Source: Gordonia sp. ABSL11-1 (GTDB taxonomy: Bacteria; Actinomycetota; Actinomycetes; Mycobacteriales; Mycobacteriaceae). From it: DNA of 64,000 bases. The notes under the pieces were generated by a model. The model was not told where the DNA came from. It did not search any database and saw only the letters and a program-made list of their open reading frames with translations. The stretch covers positions 153,774-217,773 of the forward strand of contig NZ_JASXSI010000008.1 of assembly GCF_030315685.1 (NCBI RefSeq). Direction: 5' to 3'. The position numbers and the translations under genes are program-made. Shown piece by piece: positions 50,078-59,579 of this stretch (position 1 is the stretch's first letter; each line of letters begins with the position of its first letter).

Positions 50078-50641
50078 ATGCCCCGACAGATCGACCACGA
50101 CGCCCGTCGCGCCACCATCGATGCCGCGGTCATCACGATCGCGGCGGAGTCCGGATTCGCTGCCGTCACCATCCGGGCCGTGGCGCAGCGGATCGGATCG
50201 TCGACGTCGGCGGTAACTCACTATGTCTCCAGTCGAGAAGAGTTGTTGGGCAATGCCGTTCGACGAGAGGTCGACGCCCGGCTGGACGAGGCGGACGCCG
50301 CGATCGGCGAACGGACCGGAAATCCGGCGCTCCGAGCCCTTGTCGAGTGGGCGATGTTCGGTGCCGCGGAATCGGGCAGACGGTTCTGGCTTGCGGCGGT
50401 CCTCGGCGCCGAGCATCAGCCCGTACTCCGAGCCGAACTGGAGCGTTTCACGGTGTGGTGGGACGCCCGCGTGCGCGCACTGCTCACTCAGGCCGGCGTC
50501 GAGGATCCACAAGCCGCGTCCGATGTCCTCAACGTGGTGATCGACGGACTGGTCGTCAGCAGCTTCTACGGCGGATCGCCGTGGGTTGATCAGCGGCGGG
50601 AAGGCCTGCTGGACACGGTGTGGCGTGCCCTCGCTCTGTGA
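50078..50641 (+). CDS. TetR-family transcriptional regulator
   Basis: This 187-residue regulator has an N-terminal HTH: DHDARRATIDAAVITIAAESG, TIRAVAQRIGSSTSAVTHYVSSREELL. The ligand-binding C-terminal domain is helical (RRFWLAAVLGAEHQPVL). It is divergent from the flavin amine oxidase and probably represses it and itself through the tandem repeat in the 64-base gap; the inducer may be an amine. ATG 50078 was chosen since the HTH begins soon after. Confidence 0.92.
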   Translation: MPRQIDHDARRATIDAAVITIAAESGFAAVTIRAVAQRIGSSTSAVTHYVSSREELLGNAVRREVDARLDEADAAIGERTGNPALRALVEWAMFGAAESGRRFWLAAVLGAEHQPVLRAELERFTVWWDARVRALLTQAGVEDPQAASDVLNVVIDGLVVSSFYGGSPWVDQRREGLLDTVWRALAL

Positions 50642-50659
50642 GCCGCACCCTCCGTCGCA

Positions 50660-51961
50660 TCACCCGCCGCCGGTCGGGTGGAAGTCGTACGCCGACTCGG
50701 CATGCTGCCCGTCGTCGATGCCGTCGACCTCGTGCTCACGGTCGGCCCGCAGGCCCATCGTGTACTTGAGTGCCAGACCGATGATGCCGGTTGCCACCAT
50801 CGCGTACACGAGGACCGCGACCACAGCGACCGCCTGCCGCCACAGCTGATCGAGACCTCCGCCGTAGAGGAGCCCGTCGACCCCCGCCGGAGCCGAATCG
50901 GATGCGACCAGTCCGATCATCAGCATGCCGACGACACCGCTCACGAAATGCACGCCGACGACGTCCAGCGAATCGTCGTAGCGCCAGCGGAACTTCAACT
51001 CGATCGCGTACGAGCTGACCGCGCCGGCGACGGCTCCGACCGCGAGCGCACCCAGCGGGGTCACGGCTGAGCAGGAGGGCGTGATGGCGACGAGGCCGGC
51101 GATGACACCCGAAGCGGCACCGAAGGACGTCGGCCGGCCGTGCCGTACGCGCTCGACCACCAGCCACGCGACCATGGATGCAGCGCCCGCCCCCAGTGTG
51201 TTGACCGCGATCACGGCGGCCGACCCATTGGCCTCCAACGCCGACCCCGCGTTGAAGCCGAACCACCCGAACCACAGGAGCCCTGCGCCGAGCATGACGA
51301 AGGGCAGGTTGTGCGGTCGCATCGGGTCCTTCGGCCACCCCCGGCGTCGACCGAGGAACAGGGCGAGTACGAGTGCGGAGGCACCCGAGTTGATCTCGAC
51401 CGCGGTACCGCCGGCGAAGTCGATCGCCTTGAGGTGCGTCACGATCCAGCCACCGTGCTCCTCGGTCAACCCGGGCGCGCTGAACACCCAGTGCGCGGTC
51501 GGGATGTACACGACGACCGACCACAGGGTCGCGAAGACGACCCAGGAGATGAAGCGCATGCGGTCGGCGACCGCGCCGGCGATCAGCGCCACCGTGACCA
51601 TGGCGAACCCTGCCTGGAATGCGACGAAGAGAATCGCCGGGATGGTGCCGACCAGTGGAATCCCGTCGCCGTGCGCCGGGTCGCTGCCAAAGGTGTGCTC
51701 CAGTCCGGGGAACGACGAGAGGCTGCCGATGAGTCCGCTGTGGTCGTCACCGAACGCGAGTGAGTAGCCGAACACCACCCAGACGATCCAGACGATCGGG
51801 ATCGCCGACAGGCACATCATCATCATGTTCAGAACACTCTTGGATCGCACCATTCCGCCGTAGAACAGTGCGAGCGCGGGCGTCATCAGCAGGACGAGTG
51901 CGAATGCGGCGAGCATCCATGCGGTGTCGGCGCTGTCGGGGACCCCGTACTTCGGGAACAT
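50660..51961 (-). CDS. amt: Ammonium transporter
   Basis: This 433-residue polytopic Amt/Rh protein has about eleven membrane helices. Family residues are FQAGFAMVTVAL, AHWVFSAPG and HFVSGVVGML carrying the twin pore His, and NSGASALVLALFLG. The tail is short and charged. It conducts ammonium across the inner membrane. No glnK (PII) gene is adjacent, unlike the usual amtB-glnK arrangement. The gene faces away from the ABC-F gene. Confidence 0.95.
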   Translation of the reverse strand: MFPKYGVPDSADTAWMLAAFALVLLMTPALALFYGGMVRSKSVLNMMMMCLSAIPIVWIVWVVFGYSLAFGDDHSGLIGSLSSFPGLEHTFGSDPAHGDGIPLVGTIPAILFVAFQAGFAMVTVALIAGAVADRMRFISWVVFATLWSVVVYIPTAHWVFSAPGLTEEHGGWIVTHLKAIDFAGGTAVEINSGASALVLALFLGRRRGWPKDPMRPHNLPFVMLGAGLLWFGWFGFNAGSALEANGSAAVIAVNTLGAGAASMVAWLVVERVRHGRPTSFGAASGVIAGLVAITPSCSAVTPLGALAVGAVAGAVSSYAIELKFRWRYDDSLDVVGVHFVSGVVGMLMIGLVASDSAPAGVDGLLYGGGLDQLWRQAVAVVAVLVYAMVATGIIGLALKYTMGLRADREHEVDGIDDGQHAESAYDFHPTGGG

Positions 51962-52140
51962 GGCTGCCTTCCGTCGCTAGCGAGAGACGAGAGTCTATCG
52001 ACTCGATCGCATTGCGCGACAAAGGGTTCACCGTGTTCGGTGCTGTATATCCGGCAATACCGGCGACTCGGTCACGGCGACGGGTGTCGCGGCCGACACC
52101 GGACCGGCGTCGCGGGGGAGCAGAGTGGGACGATGGGGCG

Positions 52141-53817
52141 ATGACCGCAACCCTCGTCGCCAAGGACATCGCAGGCGGGTACGCCCACCGCACGCTGTTC
52201 GAGGGGCTCGACCTCACCATCGCACCCGGCGATGTCATCGGCGTCGTCGGTGCGAACGGCGCAGGCAAGTCGACTCTGTTGCGCATCCTGGCCGGCGACC
52301 TGGAGCCCTTGGAGGGGACTGTGTCGCTGGCGCCCGCGGACGCGGTCGTCGGCTGGCTCCCGCAAGAGCACGAGCGCGTGGTCGGCGAGACCGTCGGCGA
52401 GTACGTCGCCCGGCGAACCGGATGCGCACGCGCTACCCGTCTGATGAACGAGGCGGCCGCGGTCCTCGCGGAACCGGCCGGTGAGGCCGCCGTCGTCGAC
52501 CCGGTCGTCGACCCGGCCGACGCCTATGCGGCCGCACTCGAGCACTGGCTCGCGACGGGTGCCGCCGACTTCCACGACAGGCTGCCCGCCGTGCTGGCCG
52601 ATCTCGGACTCGACGACGGGAAGGTGCGGCCCGAGGCGACGCTGATGACCTCGTTGTCGGGTGGACAGGCTGCCCGCGTGGGGCTGGCCGCACTGCTGTG
52701 TTCCCAGTTCGACATCGTCGTTCTCGACGAACCCACCAATGACCTCGACATCGACGGCCTCGAACGGCTCGAGGCGGTCATCCGAGGGTTGCGTGGCGGG
52801 GTGGCATTGGTCAGCCACGACCGCGAGTTCCTCGCACGCTCTGTGACCCACGTGCTCGAGCTCGATCTCGCCCAGCACACCAACACCGTGTTCGGCGGCG
52901 GATACGAGAGCTATCTCGAGGAGCGTGAGATCACCCGACGACACCGGCGCGCCGAGTACGAGGAGTTCGCCGAGAAGAAGGCCGATCTCGTCGCCCGGGC
53001 GCGCACACAGCGCGAATGGTCCAGCCAGGGCGTGCGCAATGCGATGCGAAAAGCGCCGGACAACGACAAGAACCGGCGACGCGCTGCGACCGAGTCGAGC
53101 GAGAAGCAGGCCCAGAAGGTCCGGCAGATGGAGAGTCGGATCGCTCGCCTGGACGAGGTCGCCGAACCGCGCAAGGAATGGGTTCTCGAATTCACCATCG
53201 GCGCGGCCCCACGCGCGAGTTCCGTGGTCGCGACGCTGAACAATGCCGTGGTACGTCAGGGCGACTTTGTCCTCGGACCGATCTCGCTGCAGGTCGATGC
53301 AAAGGACCGCATCGGCATCACCGGCCCCAACGGCGCCGGGAAGTCGACGCTGCTCAAGGTGTTGCTCGGCAAGGTCCGACCGGATGAGGGCAGTGCCACG
53401 CTCGGCGCCAGCATCGCTGTCGGCGAGATCGATCAGGCTCGCGCGTTGGTCGCCGGCGCTGCGCACCTCACCGATCGCTTCGAACAGCTCCTACCCGATC
53501 ACTCGACTGCCGACGTGCGAACCCTGTTGGCGAAGTTCGGCTTACGCGCGGACCACGTCGGCCGGCCGGTCGACGAGCTGTCGCCGGGAGAGCGAACGCG
53601 TGCCGGTCTGGCCCTGCTGCAAGCGCGCGGGACGAACGTGCTCGTCCTCGATGAGCCGACCAACCATCTCGACCTGCCGGCGATCGAGCAACTCGAGCAG
53701 GCACTCGACTCCTACGACGGCGCCCTTCTGCTGATCACCCACGATCGACGAATGCTCGACCGGGTTCGCCTCGATCGCCATTGGCGGGTCGTCGGGGGGC
53801 AGGTCAGTGAGCGGTGA
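52141..53817 (+). CDS. ABC-F family ATPase
   Basis: This 558-residue protein has two ABC modules and no membrane segment. The first carries Walker A GANGAGKST, signature LSGGQAARVGLA and Walker B IVVLDEPTNDLDID. A charged helical linker (EEREITRRHRRAEYEEFAEKK) corresponds to the P-site tRNA-interaction motif. The second carries GPNGAGKST, LSPGERTRAGLA and VLVLDEPTNHLD. Known: ABC-F proteins act on the ribosome, some conferring antibiotic resistance. This sequence resembles housekeeping or weak-resistance actinobacterial forms; resistance cannot be claimed. Confidence 0.92.
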   Translation: MTATLVAKDIAGGYAHRTLFEGLDLTIAPGDVIGVVGANGAGKSTLLRILAGDLEPLEGTVSLAPADAVVGWLPQEHERVVGETVGEYVARRTGCARATRLMNEAAAVLAEPAGEAAVVDPVVDPADAYAAALEHWLATGAADFHDRLPAVLADLGLDDGKVRPEATLMTSLSGGQAARVGLAALLCSQFDIVVLDEPTNDLDIDGLERLEAVIRGLRGGVALVSHDREFLARSVTHVLELDLAQHTNTVFGGGYESYLEEREITRRHRRAEYEEFAEKKADLVARARTQREWSSQGVRNAMRKAPDNDKNRRRAATESSEKQAQKVRQMESRIARLDEVAEPRKEWVLEFTIGAAPRASSVVATLNNAVVRQGDFVLGPISLQVDAKDRIGITGPNGAGKSTLLKVLLGKVRPDEGSATLGASIAVGEIDQARALVAGAAHLTDRFEQLLPDHSTADVRTLLAKFGLRADHVGRPVDELSPGERTRAGLALLQARGTNVLVLDEPTNHLDLPAIEQLEQALDSYDGALLLITHDRRMLDRVRLDRHWRVVGGQVSER

Positions 53818-54145
53818 CCGCGAACTGCACTGCAGTACAACAACTGTTGCGTCGCGGAGTCTGAGCCGGACCACGGCCGGATTCGTTCTCGTGGCCGACA
53901 TCGATTTCCTGCGTCAGGTGTAAAGTTGTCACTCAGGCGTCGTGGGGGATTGCGGGGAGAGTCATCAGCGCAGAATCGTCGATGTCGACGGTCATGTCTA
54001 TAGCGCGAGGCTCAGCGTCTCTCTCGGCGGCACACGCAAGCAGAAAGGGTGTATCAGACGTTATGGCGCGCTCCCGGGCCGAACAGGAACGCGAGCGTCT
54101 TGCGTGCGCTGCCGCAGTCACCGTCCCCCCTTGGGGGATGAGCCC
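53818..54145. other. Intergenic region upstream of the GGDEF gene
   Basis: This 328-base stretch has no coding sequence that I recognise. It contains the near-palindrome cactgcagta around 53828 and, at its end, a C-run facing a G-run (cccccc at 54125-54130, ggggg at 54133-54137) that covers the Shine-Dalgarno region of the GGDEF gene. No terminator with a T-run was found. Confidence 0.4.
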
Positions 54146-55210
54146 ATGAGACATTTCGATCAGCGCACGTTGGCAGTTCTCGGCGCGGAGGTGGGGGCGG
54201 TCCCCCTGCTGGTCCTCGGCCTCGTGTCGCCGTCGTTCATCGTCCCTGGTCGCTCGTGGGCGCTCCTCGTCATCGGGGTCTACACGCTGATCTCCGTGGC
54301 CATCACAGCCGCCGTCGGTCGGCTCAGTGACGGCCAGTTCGTCATCCTGAGTTTCGGTGGCATGCTCGGCATCGCGGGGTCGGCACTCGTGATCGACGAC
54401 AACGGGTCTGCACATGCTGTGCTGGTTCTGCTGGCGGTGATACCGGCCCTGGCCGCGATGGATTCCTCGGTGTCCGTGATCGTCGGCTTCGTGACCACTG
54501 CGTCGATTCTCGCTGCCACGGTCGTCGCGATCCGGGCAGCGACACCGACCGCACTGTTGGTCGGCGGCGGAGCGGTCATCATGGCGATCCTGATTCCCAC
54601 CTACATGGTGTGGACGCTGCGCCAACGATTGCTCGTCCTGGTCGAGCAGCAATCGAGATTGAGTATCACCGACCCGTTGACCGAGGCATTGAATCGTCGC
54701 GGGTTGCTCACACAATCGCACATCGTTCTCAACAGTTGCGCGGGTTCCGATCTCATGATCGGTTTTCTGGTCGCCGATGTCGATCATTTCAAGAAGATCA
54801 ATGACAGACACGGCCATTCGGCGGGCGATGCGATTCTGGTGCAGATTGCGGCCACTCTTCATGCATGCGTTCCGCCCGGATCGCTCGTCGCTCGCACCGG
54901 TGGCGAAGAGTTCGTCATTCTCACCGCCATCGCTGGAAACCACGAGATGTACTCACTCGCCGAACGGCTGCGAACGCGTGTTGCCGCGGCGACCGAGGTG
55001 ACGCTGAGCATGGGCGCCGTCTGCATCGATCCCGACCACGCCACGTTGCGAGCGGTCTCCACACAGGCTCTGCTCGATCATCTGTTCCGGCGCGCCGATC
55101 GGTGTCTGTACACCGCAAAGCGCGAAGGCCGGAACCGTGTGCAACTCGATCACGGTCCGGTCGTCGAACCGACCCCGGCCCATGTCGAGCGCTTCGCCTC
55201 GTATGAGTGA
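54146..55210 (+). CDS. Membrane diguanylate cyclase (GGDEF)
   Basis: This 354-residue protein has six hydrophobic segments in residues 10-165, then a GGDEF domain. The substrate region is ITDPLTEALNRRG, with DVDHFKKINDRHGHSAGDAIL and the active site ARTGGEEFVIL (GGEEF variant, active in other proteins). No RxxD inhibitory site lies five residues before the GGEEF, so product inhibition is unlikely. It would make c-di-GMP at the membrane. The ribosome-binding region GGGGGATGAG can pair with the C-run before it. The stop overlaps the start of a ferritin-like gene by eight bases. Confidence 0.9.
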   Translation: MRHFDQRTLAVLGAEVGAVPLLVLGLVSPSFIVPGRSWALLVIGVYTLISVAITAAVGRLSDGQFVILSFGGMLGIAGSALVIDDNGSAHAVLVLLAVIPALAAMDSSVSVIVGFVTTASILAATVVAIRAATPTALLVGGGAVIMAILIPTYMVWTLRQRLLVLVEQQSRLSITDPLTEALNRRGLLTQSHIVLNSCAGSDLMIGFLVADVDHFKKINDRHGHSAGDAILVQIAATLHACVPPGSLVARTGGEEFVILTAIAGNHEMYSLAERLRTRVAAATEVTLSMGAVCIDPDHATLRAVSTQALLDHLFRRADRCLYTAKREGRNRVQLDHGPVVEPTPAHVERFASYE

Positions 55211-55901
55211 CGGCCGGTGGACTGCCGGCTTCACCGACCGGAGTGTTCTGCGTGCGCATCGGCCCGACCCCGACTGGACCCAGGAGTGCCACCTTGATCC
55301 AGCGGTGGTGCGGAGTCTGCAGAAGTTCCAGGTCGGTGAGAGCGGAGACGGTGCGAATCTGATCGCGCGGTCATCCTGCACGGGGGACCGCGACTACGCG
55401 ATGGCCGTGCGACTGTTCGTCGTCGAGGAGCAGAACCACGCCCGTATGCTTGCCGAGCTGCTGGGCGCAGCAGGTGCACCGATCAGCGGCGCACATTGGA
55501 CGGACCGGATCTTCATGTGGAGTCGCCGCCTCATGGGTTTGCGCCTCGAGTTGATGGTGCTCGCCATCGCCGAGATCGTCGCGCTGCGCTACTACCGCGC
55601 ACTGGCCGACGGTGGTGGCGATCCCCTGCTCAGCGATGTCTCCGAACGAATCCTCGACGATGAGCACCATCACGTGCCGTTTCAGTGCCGACGACTCGTG
55701 ATCGAGTTCGGCTCGATCCCGAAACACTCCCGACGTCTCGTCCTGCACGCATGGCGTCTTCTCGCCCTGGGCGTGATCGTGACCGTCGCGGTCGATCACG
55801 GGCCTGCGTTGCGGGCGTGCGGCGTCACGCGTCGGGCATTCGTCAGAGACACTCTGTCGCTGTTCGACGATGCCGCGGCGACGGTGTTCCAGGCCGCGTA
55901 G
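55203..55901 (+). CDS. Ferritin-like (diiron four-helix) protein coupled to the GGDEF gene
   Basis: This 232-residue protein is helical, with two acid/His clusters, VVEEQNHARMLAELL and ILDDEHHHVPFQ, spaced as in ferritin-like diiron folds. I do not recognise a named subfamily, and iron binding is an inference. ATG 55203 lies inside the last codons of the GGDEF gene, so the two are translationally coupled. A C-terminal hydrophobic stretch (LLALGVIVTVAVDHG) is possible membrane contact. Function unknown. Confidence 0.65.
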   Translation: MSDGRWTAGFTDRSVLRAHRPDPDWTQECHLDPAVVRSLQKFQVGESGDGANLIARSSCTGDRDYAMAVRLFVVEEQNHARMLAELLGAAGAPISGAHWTDRIFMWSRRLMGLRLELMVLAIAEIVALRYYRALADGGGDPLLSDVSERILDDEHHHVPFQCRRLVIEFGSIPKHSRRLVLHAWRLLALGVIVTVAVDHGPALRACGVTRRAFVRDTLSLFDDAAATVFQAA

Positions 55902-55980
55902 CCCTGCCGGCCCCGACATCGTACGAGCAGGTCGACACCCAGTCGTTGCCGATCCGTCGTTCTTTCGGCACGGTGGAGGG

Positions 55981-56445
55981 ATGAGTGAGCAGACGAGTGT
56001 CACAGTCGAACGAGTCATCGATCTCCCCGTCGACACCGTGTTCGACGTACTGACCAATCCCCAACGTCATCCAGACCTCGACGGATCCGGGTTCGTGCGC
56101 AGCGTCGACCACGCCGACCGCATCCAGAAGGTCGGCGACGTGTTCACCATGAACATGACCGGGCCCCACATGGGTGGGGACTATCAGACCGACAACCACG
56201 TCACCGGCTACGCCAAGGACAAGTTGCTTGCCTGGCAGACGGCACCGGCGGGCACGCAGCCTCCCGGATGGGAATGGCTCTGGGAACTCGAGGCACAGGG
56301 GCCCGACGCCACCCTCGTCCGACACACCTACGACTGGTCGAAGGTCACCGACAAGGACCTCCTCGAGAAGGTGAAGTTTCCGTTGGTGTCGGAACACCAA
56401 CTCGAGGAGACACTCGGAAAGCTGGCTGCCGCGGCTGCCGGCTAG
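55981..56445 (+). CDS. SRPBCC family protein
   Basis: This 154-residue helix-grip protein has VERVIDLPVDTVFDVLTNPQRHPDLDGSG (start, partly quoted), GWEWLWELEAQ and the closing EETLGKLAAAAAG helix. The ligand is unknown. It is followed by a clear factor-independent terminator, which defines the end of the transcript. ATG 55981 has a weak GGAGGG nearby. Confidence 0.82.
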   Translation: MSEQTSVTVERVIDLPVDTVFDVLTNPQRHPDLDGSGFVRSVDHADRIQKVGDVFTMNMTGPHMGGDYQTDNHVTGYAKDKLLAWQTAPAGTQPPGWEWLWELEAQGPDATLVRHTYDWSKVTDKDLLEKVKFPLVSEHQLEETLGKLAAAAAG

Positions 56446-56463
56446 GGGCGACTCTTCGGATCA

Positions 56464-56495
56464 CGGGCCCGACTCACCGAGTCGGGCCCGTTTTG
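56464..56495 (+). terminator. Intrinsic terminator after the SRPBCC gene
   Basis: cgggcccgactc (56464-56475) and gagtcgggcccg (56479-56490) form a perfect 12-bp stem with loop acc, followed by TTTTGT. This is the only textbook rho-independent terminator seen in the window. Confidence 0.9.
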
Positions 56496-56669
56496 TGTCC
56501 TCCAGATGAACGAAGCCGTAGTTCGGTAGGTCACAAACCTGGGTCACAGGATTGCGACTCGCATCGACGCGTGATGCACTGATCAGCACGATATTCATGA
56601 TCGTGAATTCCGGGAGCGTTCCGAGAGCGCCTATCAGTGGGGCACAAATGTCTGAGGGGGAGTGGTCAT

Positions 56670-56930
56670 ATGATGCCGAGTTCAGCCGCGGGCTCCGGAG
56701 TCGGCCGTAGGTGGTGGTCAATTACTTGGCGGGCGACGTCATTTGTGTTCGGTTGTGTGGTCCTCAGTGGTTTGGCGACCGACGCGCCACTGCTGACGCA
56801 TGGAACCGCACCGTGGCCGACCTCACCGATTGTCGCCGGTACGGCAACAGCACTGTTGACAGCCCTCGGCGCATGGTCGTTCTGGACCGGCGCCCGCGCA
56901 TTGATCGTCACCACCATCGGCAGCCGATGA
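56670..56930 (+). CDS. Small membrane protein of unknown function
   Basis: This 86-residue protein has two hydrophobic segments, about residues 22-40 (TSFVFGCVVLSGLAT) and 55-75 (VAGTATALLTALGAWSFWTG). I recognise no family. GGGGGAG lies seven bases before ATG 56670. Its stop overlaps a possible ATG (56927) of the next gene, so the two look like an operon. Confidence 0.6.
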   Translation: MMPSSAAGSGVGRRWWSITWRATSFVFGCVVLSGLATDAPLLTHGTAPWPTSPIVAGTATALLTALGAWSFWTGARALIVTTIGSR

Positions 56931-56962
56931 TGCCCATGATGCACGACGAAAAGGGGCGGGAC

Positions 56963-57370
56963 ATGTACGTGAGCACGCGAAGAGTGCTTGACCGCAATGA
57001 AATACAGCTGCTCATTGCCGGCGTCGACGCGGCGATCTCGGTGACGCCGGACGACTACTTCGAGCATGTGACAGGGCTACCCACCGACGCGGTTCATCTG
57101 CATCTCCTGATCCCGTTGATCGACAAGATCGTCGACAACGAAGGCGCCCCCGACAATCCGGCGACGGTAAGCGGTGTGCCCACCGTGCACATGGTCAGCG
57201 TCGATCAGCTACGACTCGCTCTGCAATGCTTGAAGCTCACGCTGATGTTTTCAGACGAGCGCTCTGGTCTGGCGCACAGCGCCTTCGACGCTCACGAAGT
57301 CAGACGATTCATCACGTGCGTCGAGCTCACCGGCCACACACCCCGCGACCGCGCTGACGCACGACTCTGA
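56963..57370 (+). CDS. Hypothetical protein
   Basis: This 135-residue soluble protein has the recognisable segments TRRVLDRNEIQLLIAGVDAA and DDYFEHVTGLPTDAVHLHLLIP, followed by a helical tail with LALQCLKLTLMFSDERSG. It resembles no family known to me. ATG 56963 has AAGGGGCGGG upstream; ATG 56927 would overlap the preceding membrane gene by four bases and is an alternative. It converges on the flavoprotein gene (stops 2 bases apart). Confidence 0.6.
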   Translation: MYVSTRRVLDRNEIQLLIAGVDAAISVTPDDYFEHVTGLPTDAVHLHLLIPLIDKIVDNEGAPDNPATVSGVPTVHMVSVDQLRLALQCLKLTLMFSDERSGLAHSAFDAHEVRRFITCVELTGHTPRDRADARL

Positions 57371-57372
57371 CG

Positions 57373-58620
57373 TCAGCCCTGCCCGGACCGTGCGATCAGA
57401 TCACGCATCTTCACCGACGGATCCGCCAGGGCCTCGAGGTCCACCGGTGCCCCACTGCGGATGAGTTTCTTCCCGGCATTGAAGTCGGCAGGGGCGTTGA
57501 CGGCCTCGACGGCGACGACGTTGCCAGCCGGCTCGATGTGGAAGTAGGACACCGAGTTCTTGCCCGGCGTCTCCCGTGTGACAACAGTGACGTCGGGTGT
57601 GGTCAGTCCGGCGATCTTGAGCTTGAGGTCGAACTGATCCGACCAGAACCAGGGGACCTCGTGCTCGTCGGGCTCCTGACAAAGGATCGCTGCTACCGCA
57701 TGCTTCGCGTGTTCTGTTGCGGCGGGGATGGATTCGAGGCGCCGCAGGCCGTGATGCCCGGCGACCGGGCGTCGAGCGACATCGCCGATCGCGAAGATGT
57801 CGGGGTTGCTGGTGCGTCCGTACTCGTCGGTGATCACACCGTCGTCGTACTCGAGACCGGCGGTACGGGGGAGTGCCTCATCGGGGGCCGCACCGATGCC
57901 GACGAGCACGGTCCCGCAGTCGACGACAGTCCCGTCGTCGAGATGCACACCGGTGACCTCCACTCCGTCGGTCCGCAGCGCGGAGACCGATCGGCCGGTG
58001 AGTATCGTCGTACCGCGCTCAGCGTGATAGCCGGCGAGCATCGATGACAGCTGGGCGCTCGCGACGCGCGCAAGGATTCGATCCGCCCGTTCGATGACGG
58101 TCACCGACACGTCCCGGCTGCGCGCGACCGCCGCTACCTCCATGCCCACGTAGCCACCACCGACGATGACGAGTTCCCCGCCGCGCGAGAGAGATCGATT
58201 CAGGGTGTCGGCATCGTCGAGCGTCCTCAGCGTCATCACCGACGTCGTGCCCTCCGGCGCGCCCGGGAGCTTGTGCGGATGCGATCCGGTGGCCAGGACG
58301 AGAGTGTCATAGGCGACGGCGCTTCCGTCCGCGAGAATCACGGTCTTGTCGTCCGGCCGGATCTCCACCGCACGCGCCTCGGTCCGCAGATCGATCTGGT
58401 TCTCGGCGTAGAACTCCGCGGGGCGCAGCAGCTGCTGCACCGACGTCCCGTCGAACTTCTTCGACAGCGGCGGCCGGTGGTAGGGGAGATGCTGTTCGTC
58501 GCCCACCATCGTGATAGACCCGGCGAATCCGGACTGCCGGAGCAGTGCAGCCAGCCCTGCTCCACCGTGCCCGGCGCCGATGATGACGACGGTGTGTTCC
58601 GTGTCTGTGGCCATCGTCAT
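57373..58620 (-). CDS. FAD/NAD(P)-dependent ferredoxin reductase-like protein
   Basis: This 415-residue flavoprotein has FAD fold VVIIGAGHGGAGLAALLRQSG near residue 10, PYHRPPLSKKF, NAD fold LVIVGGGYVGMEVAAVAR near 150 and the second FAD motif PDIFAIGDVARR. The C-terminal domain is of the rubredoxin/ferredoxin reductase kind (FNR with reductase_C). It passes electrons from NAD(P)H to a ferredoxin and could serve P450s such as the one at 1886. No ferredoxin gene is adjacent. Confidence 0.88.
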   Translation of the reverse strand: MTMATDTEHTVVIIGAGHGGAGLAALLRQSGFAGSITMVGDEQHLPYHRPPLSKKFDGTSVQQLLRPAEFYAENQIDLRTEARAVEIRPDDKTVILADGSAVAYDTLVLATGSHPHKLPGAPEGTTSVMTLRTLDDADTLNRSLSRGGELVIVGGGYVGMEVAAVARSRDVSVTVIERADRILARVASAQLSSMLAGYHAERGTTILTGRSVSALRTDGVEVTGVHLDDGTVVDCGTVLVGIGAAPDEALPRTAGLEYDDGVITDEYGRTSNPDIFAIGDVARRPVAGHHGLRRLESIPAATEHAKHAVAAILCQEPDEHEVPWFWSDQFDLKLKIAGLTTPDVTVVTRETPGKNSVSYFHIEPAGNVVAVEAVNAPADFNAGKKLIRSGAPVDLEALADPSVKMRDLIARSGQG

Positions 58621-58756
58621 ACGGTAATCCCGGGGACACGTGGCGAATCACAAGGGGCAGGTGACCAGGGTAGGCGGGCTGCGGGCGCTGCGGAGACCAA
58701 TGGGGCCGGTGCTCAACAGCCGGCCCGCCTTCGCACGTGTGTGCGAACATGGTCGG

Positions 58757-59497
58757 GTGACTGCGCAGAAGGCGACCGGGCTGACGCCCGACGACTTGGA
58801 CACTCTGGCCACCGGAATCGCGGCCGGCAAGCGGATGACCGTCTACCTCCGCGACCCGCTGCCGTCCCTTGCTCTCGACGCGGGGACGTCGGCGCGAGTC
58901 GTGTCGATCGACGGGTCGACCGTGACGGTGAGCCCGAAGGGCGTCGACGACCAGCTACCGTTCGAGGCCAACGAACTGCAGAGGTCGCGCGCCACAACGC
59001 CGTCGGCGAGCGCGCGCCGAAAGTCCTCCCAGCCGCCACCGGCTCCGTCACCGCCGCCGACACCGGCTCCGGCGACGAGCCCATCGAAAGCCCCAGCAGC
59101 CCGCCAGACGAGGTCGTCGGCACGTCCGGCACCGAACGCCGAGTCCCTGGCGAAGACAACTGCGGAAACACCCACGCCCACACCGGCAAAGGCGACGCGG
59201 CGCCCCAAACCGTCGACCGCAGCGATCAGCGTCGTCATCTCCTCGGCGGCCGAAAGCGCGTGGACCGTCGCCGTCTCACACGGCAGCAAGAAGCTGGGCA
59301 AGCCGACGGAAGTGACCGCGGACCGGGTGGCCCGCGCGATGCGAGAACTCGGCGACGGCACTGCGATCTCCGCCGTCGACGGAATGATCGACGCGGCACG
59401 TGAGGCGGCCCAGAAGAAGATCGACGATCTCAGCCGTGAACTCGAGACCGCGCGGGCAGCACTGGCCACGCTCGAGGGCCGGTCCGACCACGAATAG
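58757..59497 (+). CDS. DUF6319-like protein with Pro/Ala-rich linker
   Basis: This 246-residue protein has an N-terminal globular part (residues 1-80, AGKRMTVYLRDPLPSLALDAG, VTVSPKGVDDQLPFEANEL). A low-complexity linker of about 80 residues rich in Pro, Ala, Ser and Thr follows, then a C-terminal helical coiled part (AREAAQKKIDDLSRELETARAALATLEG). The N-terminus resembles DUF6319 as I recall it; function unknown. GTG 58757 was chosen since the frame upstream (58640) has no such pattern. Confidence 0.6.
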   Translation: MTAQKATGLTPDDLDTLATGIAAGKRMTVYLRDPLPSLALDAGTSARVVSIDGSTVTVSPKGVDDQLPFEANELQRSRATTPSASARRKSSQPPPAPSPPPTPAPATSPSKAPAARQTRSSARPAPNAESLAKTTAETPTPTPAKATRRPKPSTAAISVVISSAAESAWTVAVSHGSKKLGKPTEVTADRVARAMRELGDGTAISAVDGMIDAAREAAQKKIDDLSRELETARAALATLEGRSDHE

Positions 59498-59579
59498 GTG
59501 ATGGACCTCGTTCGACACCTCATACCGAGACATTCCGAACCGCTGGAATCATCCGAGCCGGGAACCCGTTGCTGCCGAC

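Noticed and set aside
56587..56605. Inverted repeat cacgat-N7-atcgtg upstream of the small membrane gene
   Set aside because: Arms of six bases with no promoter or regulator in sight; too weak to call an operator.
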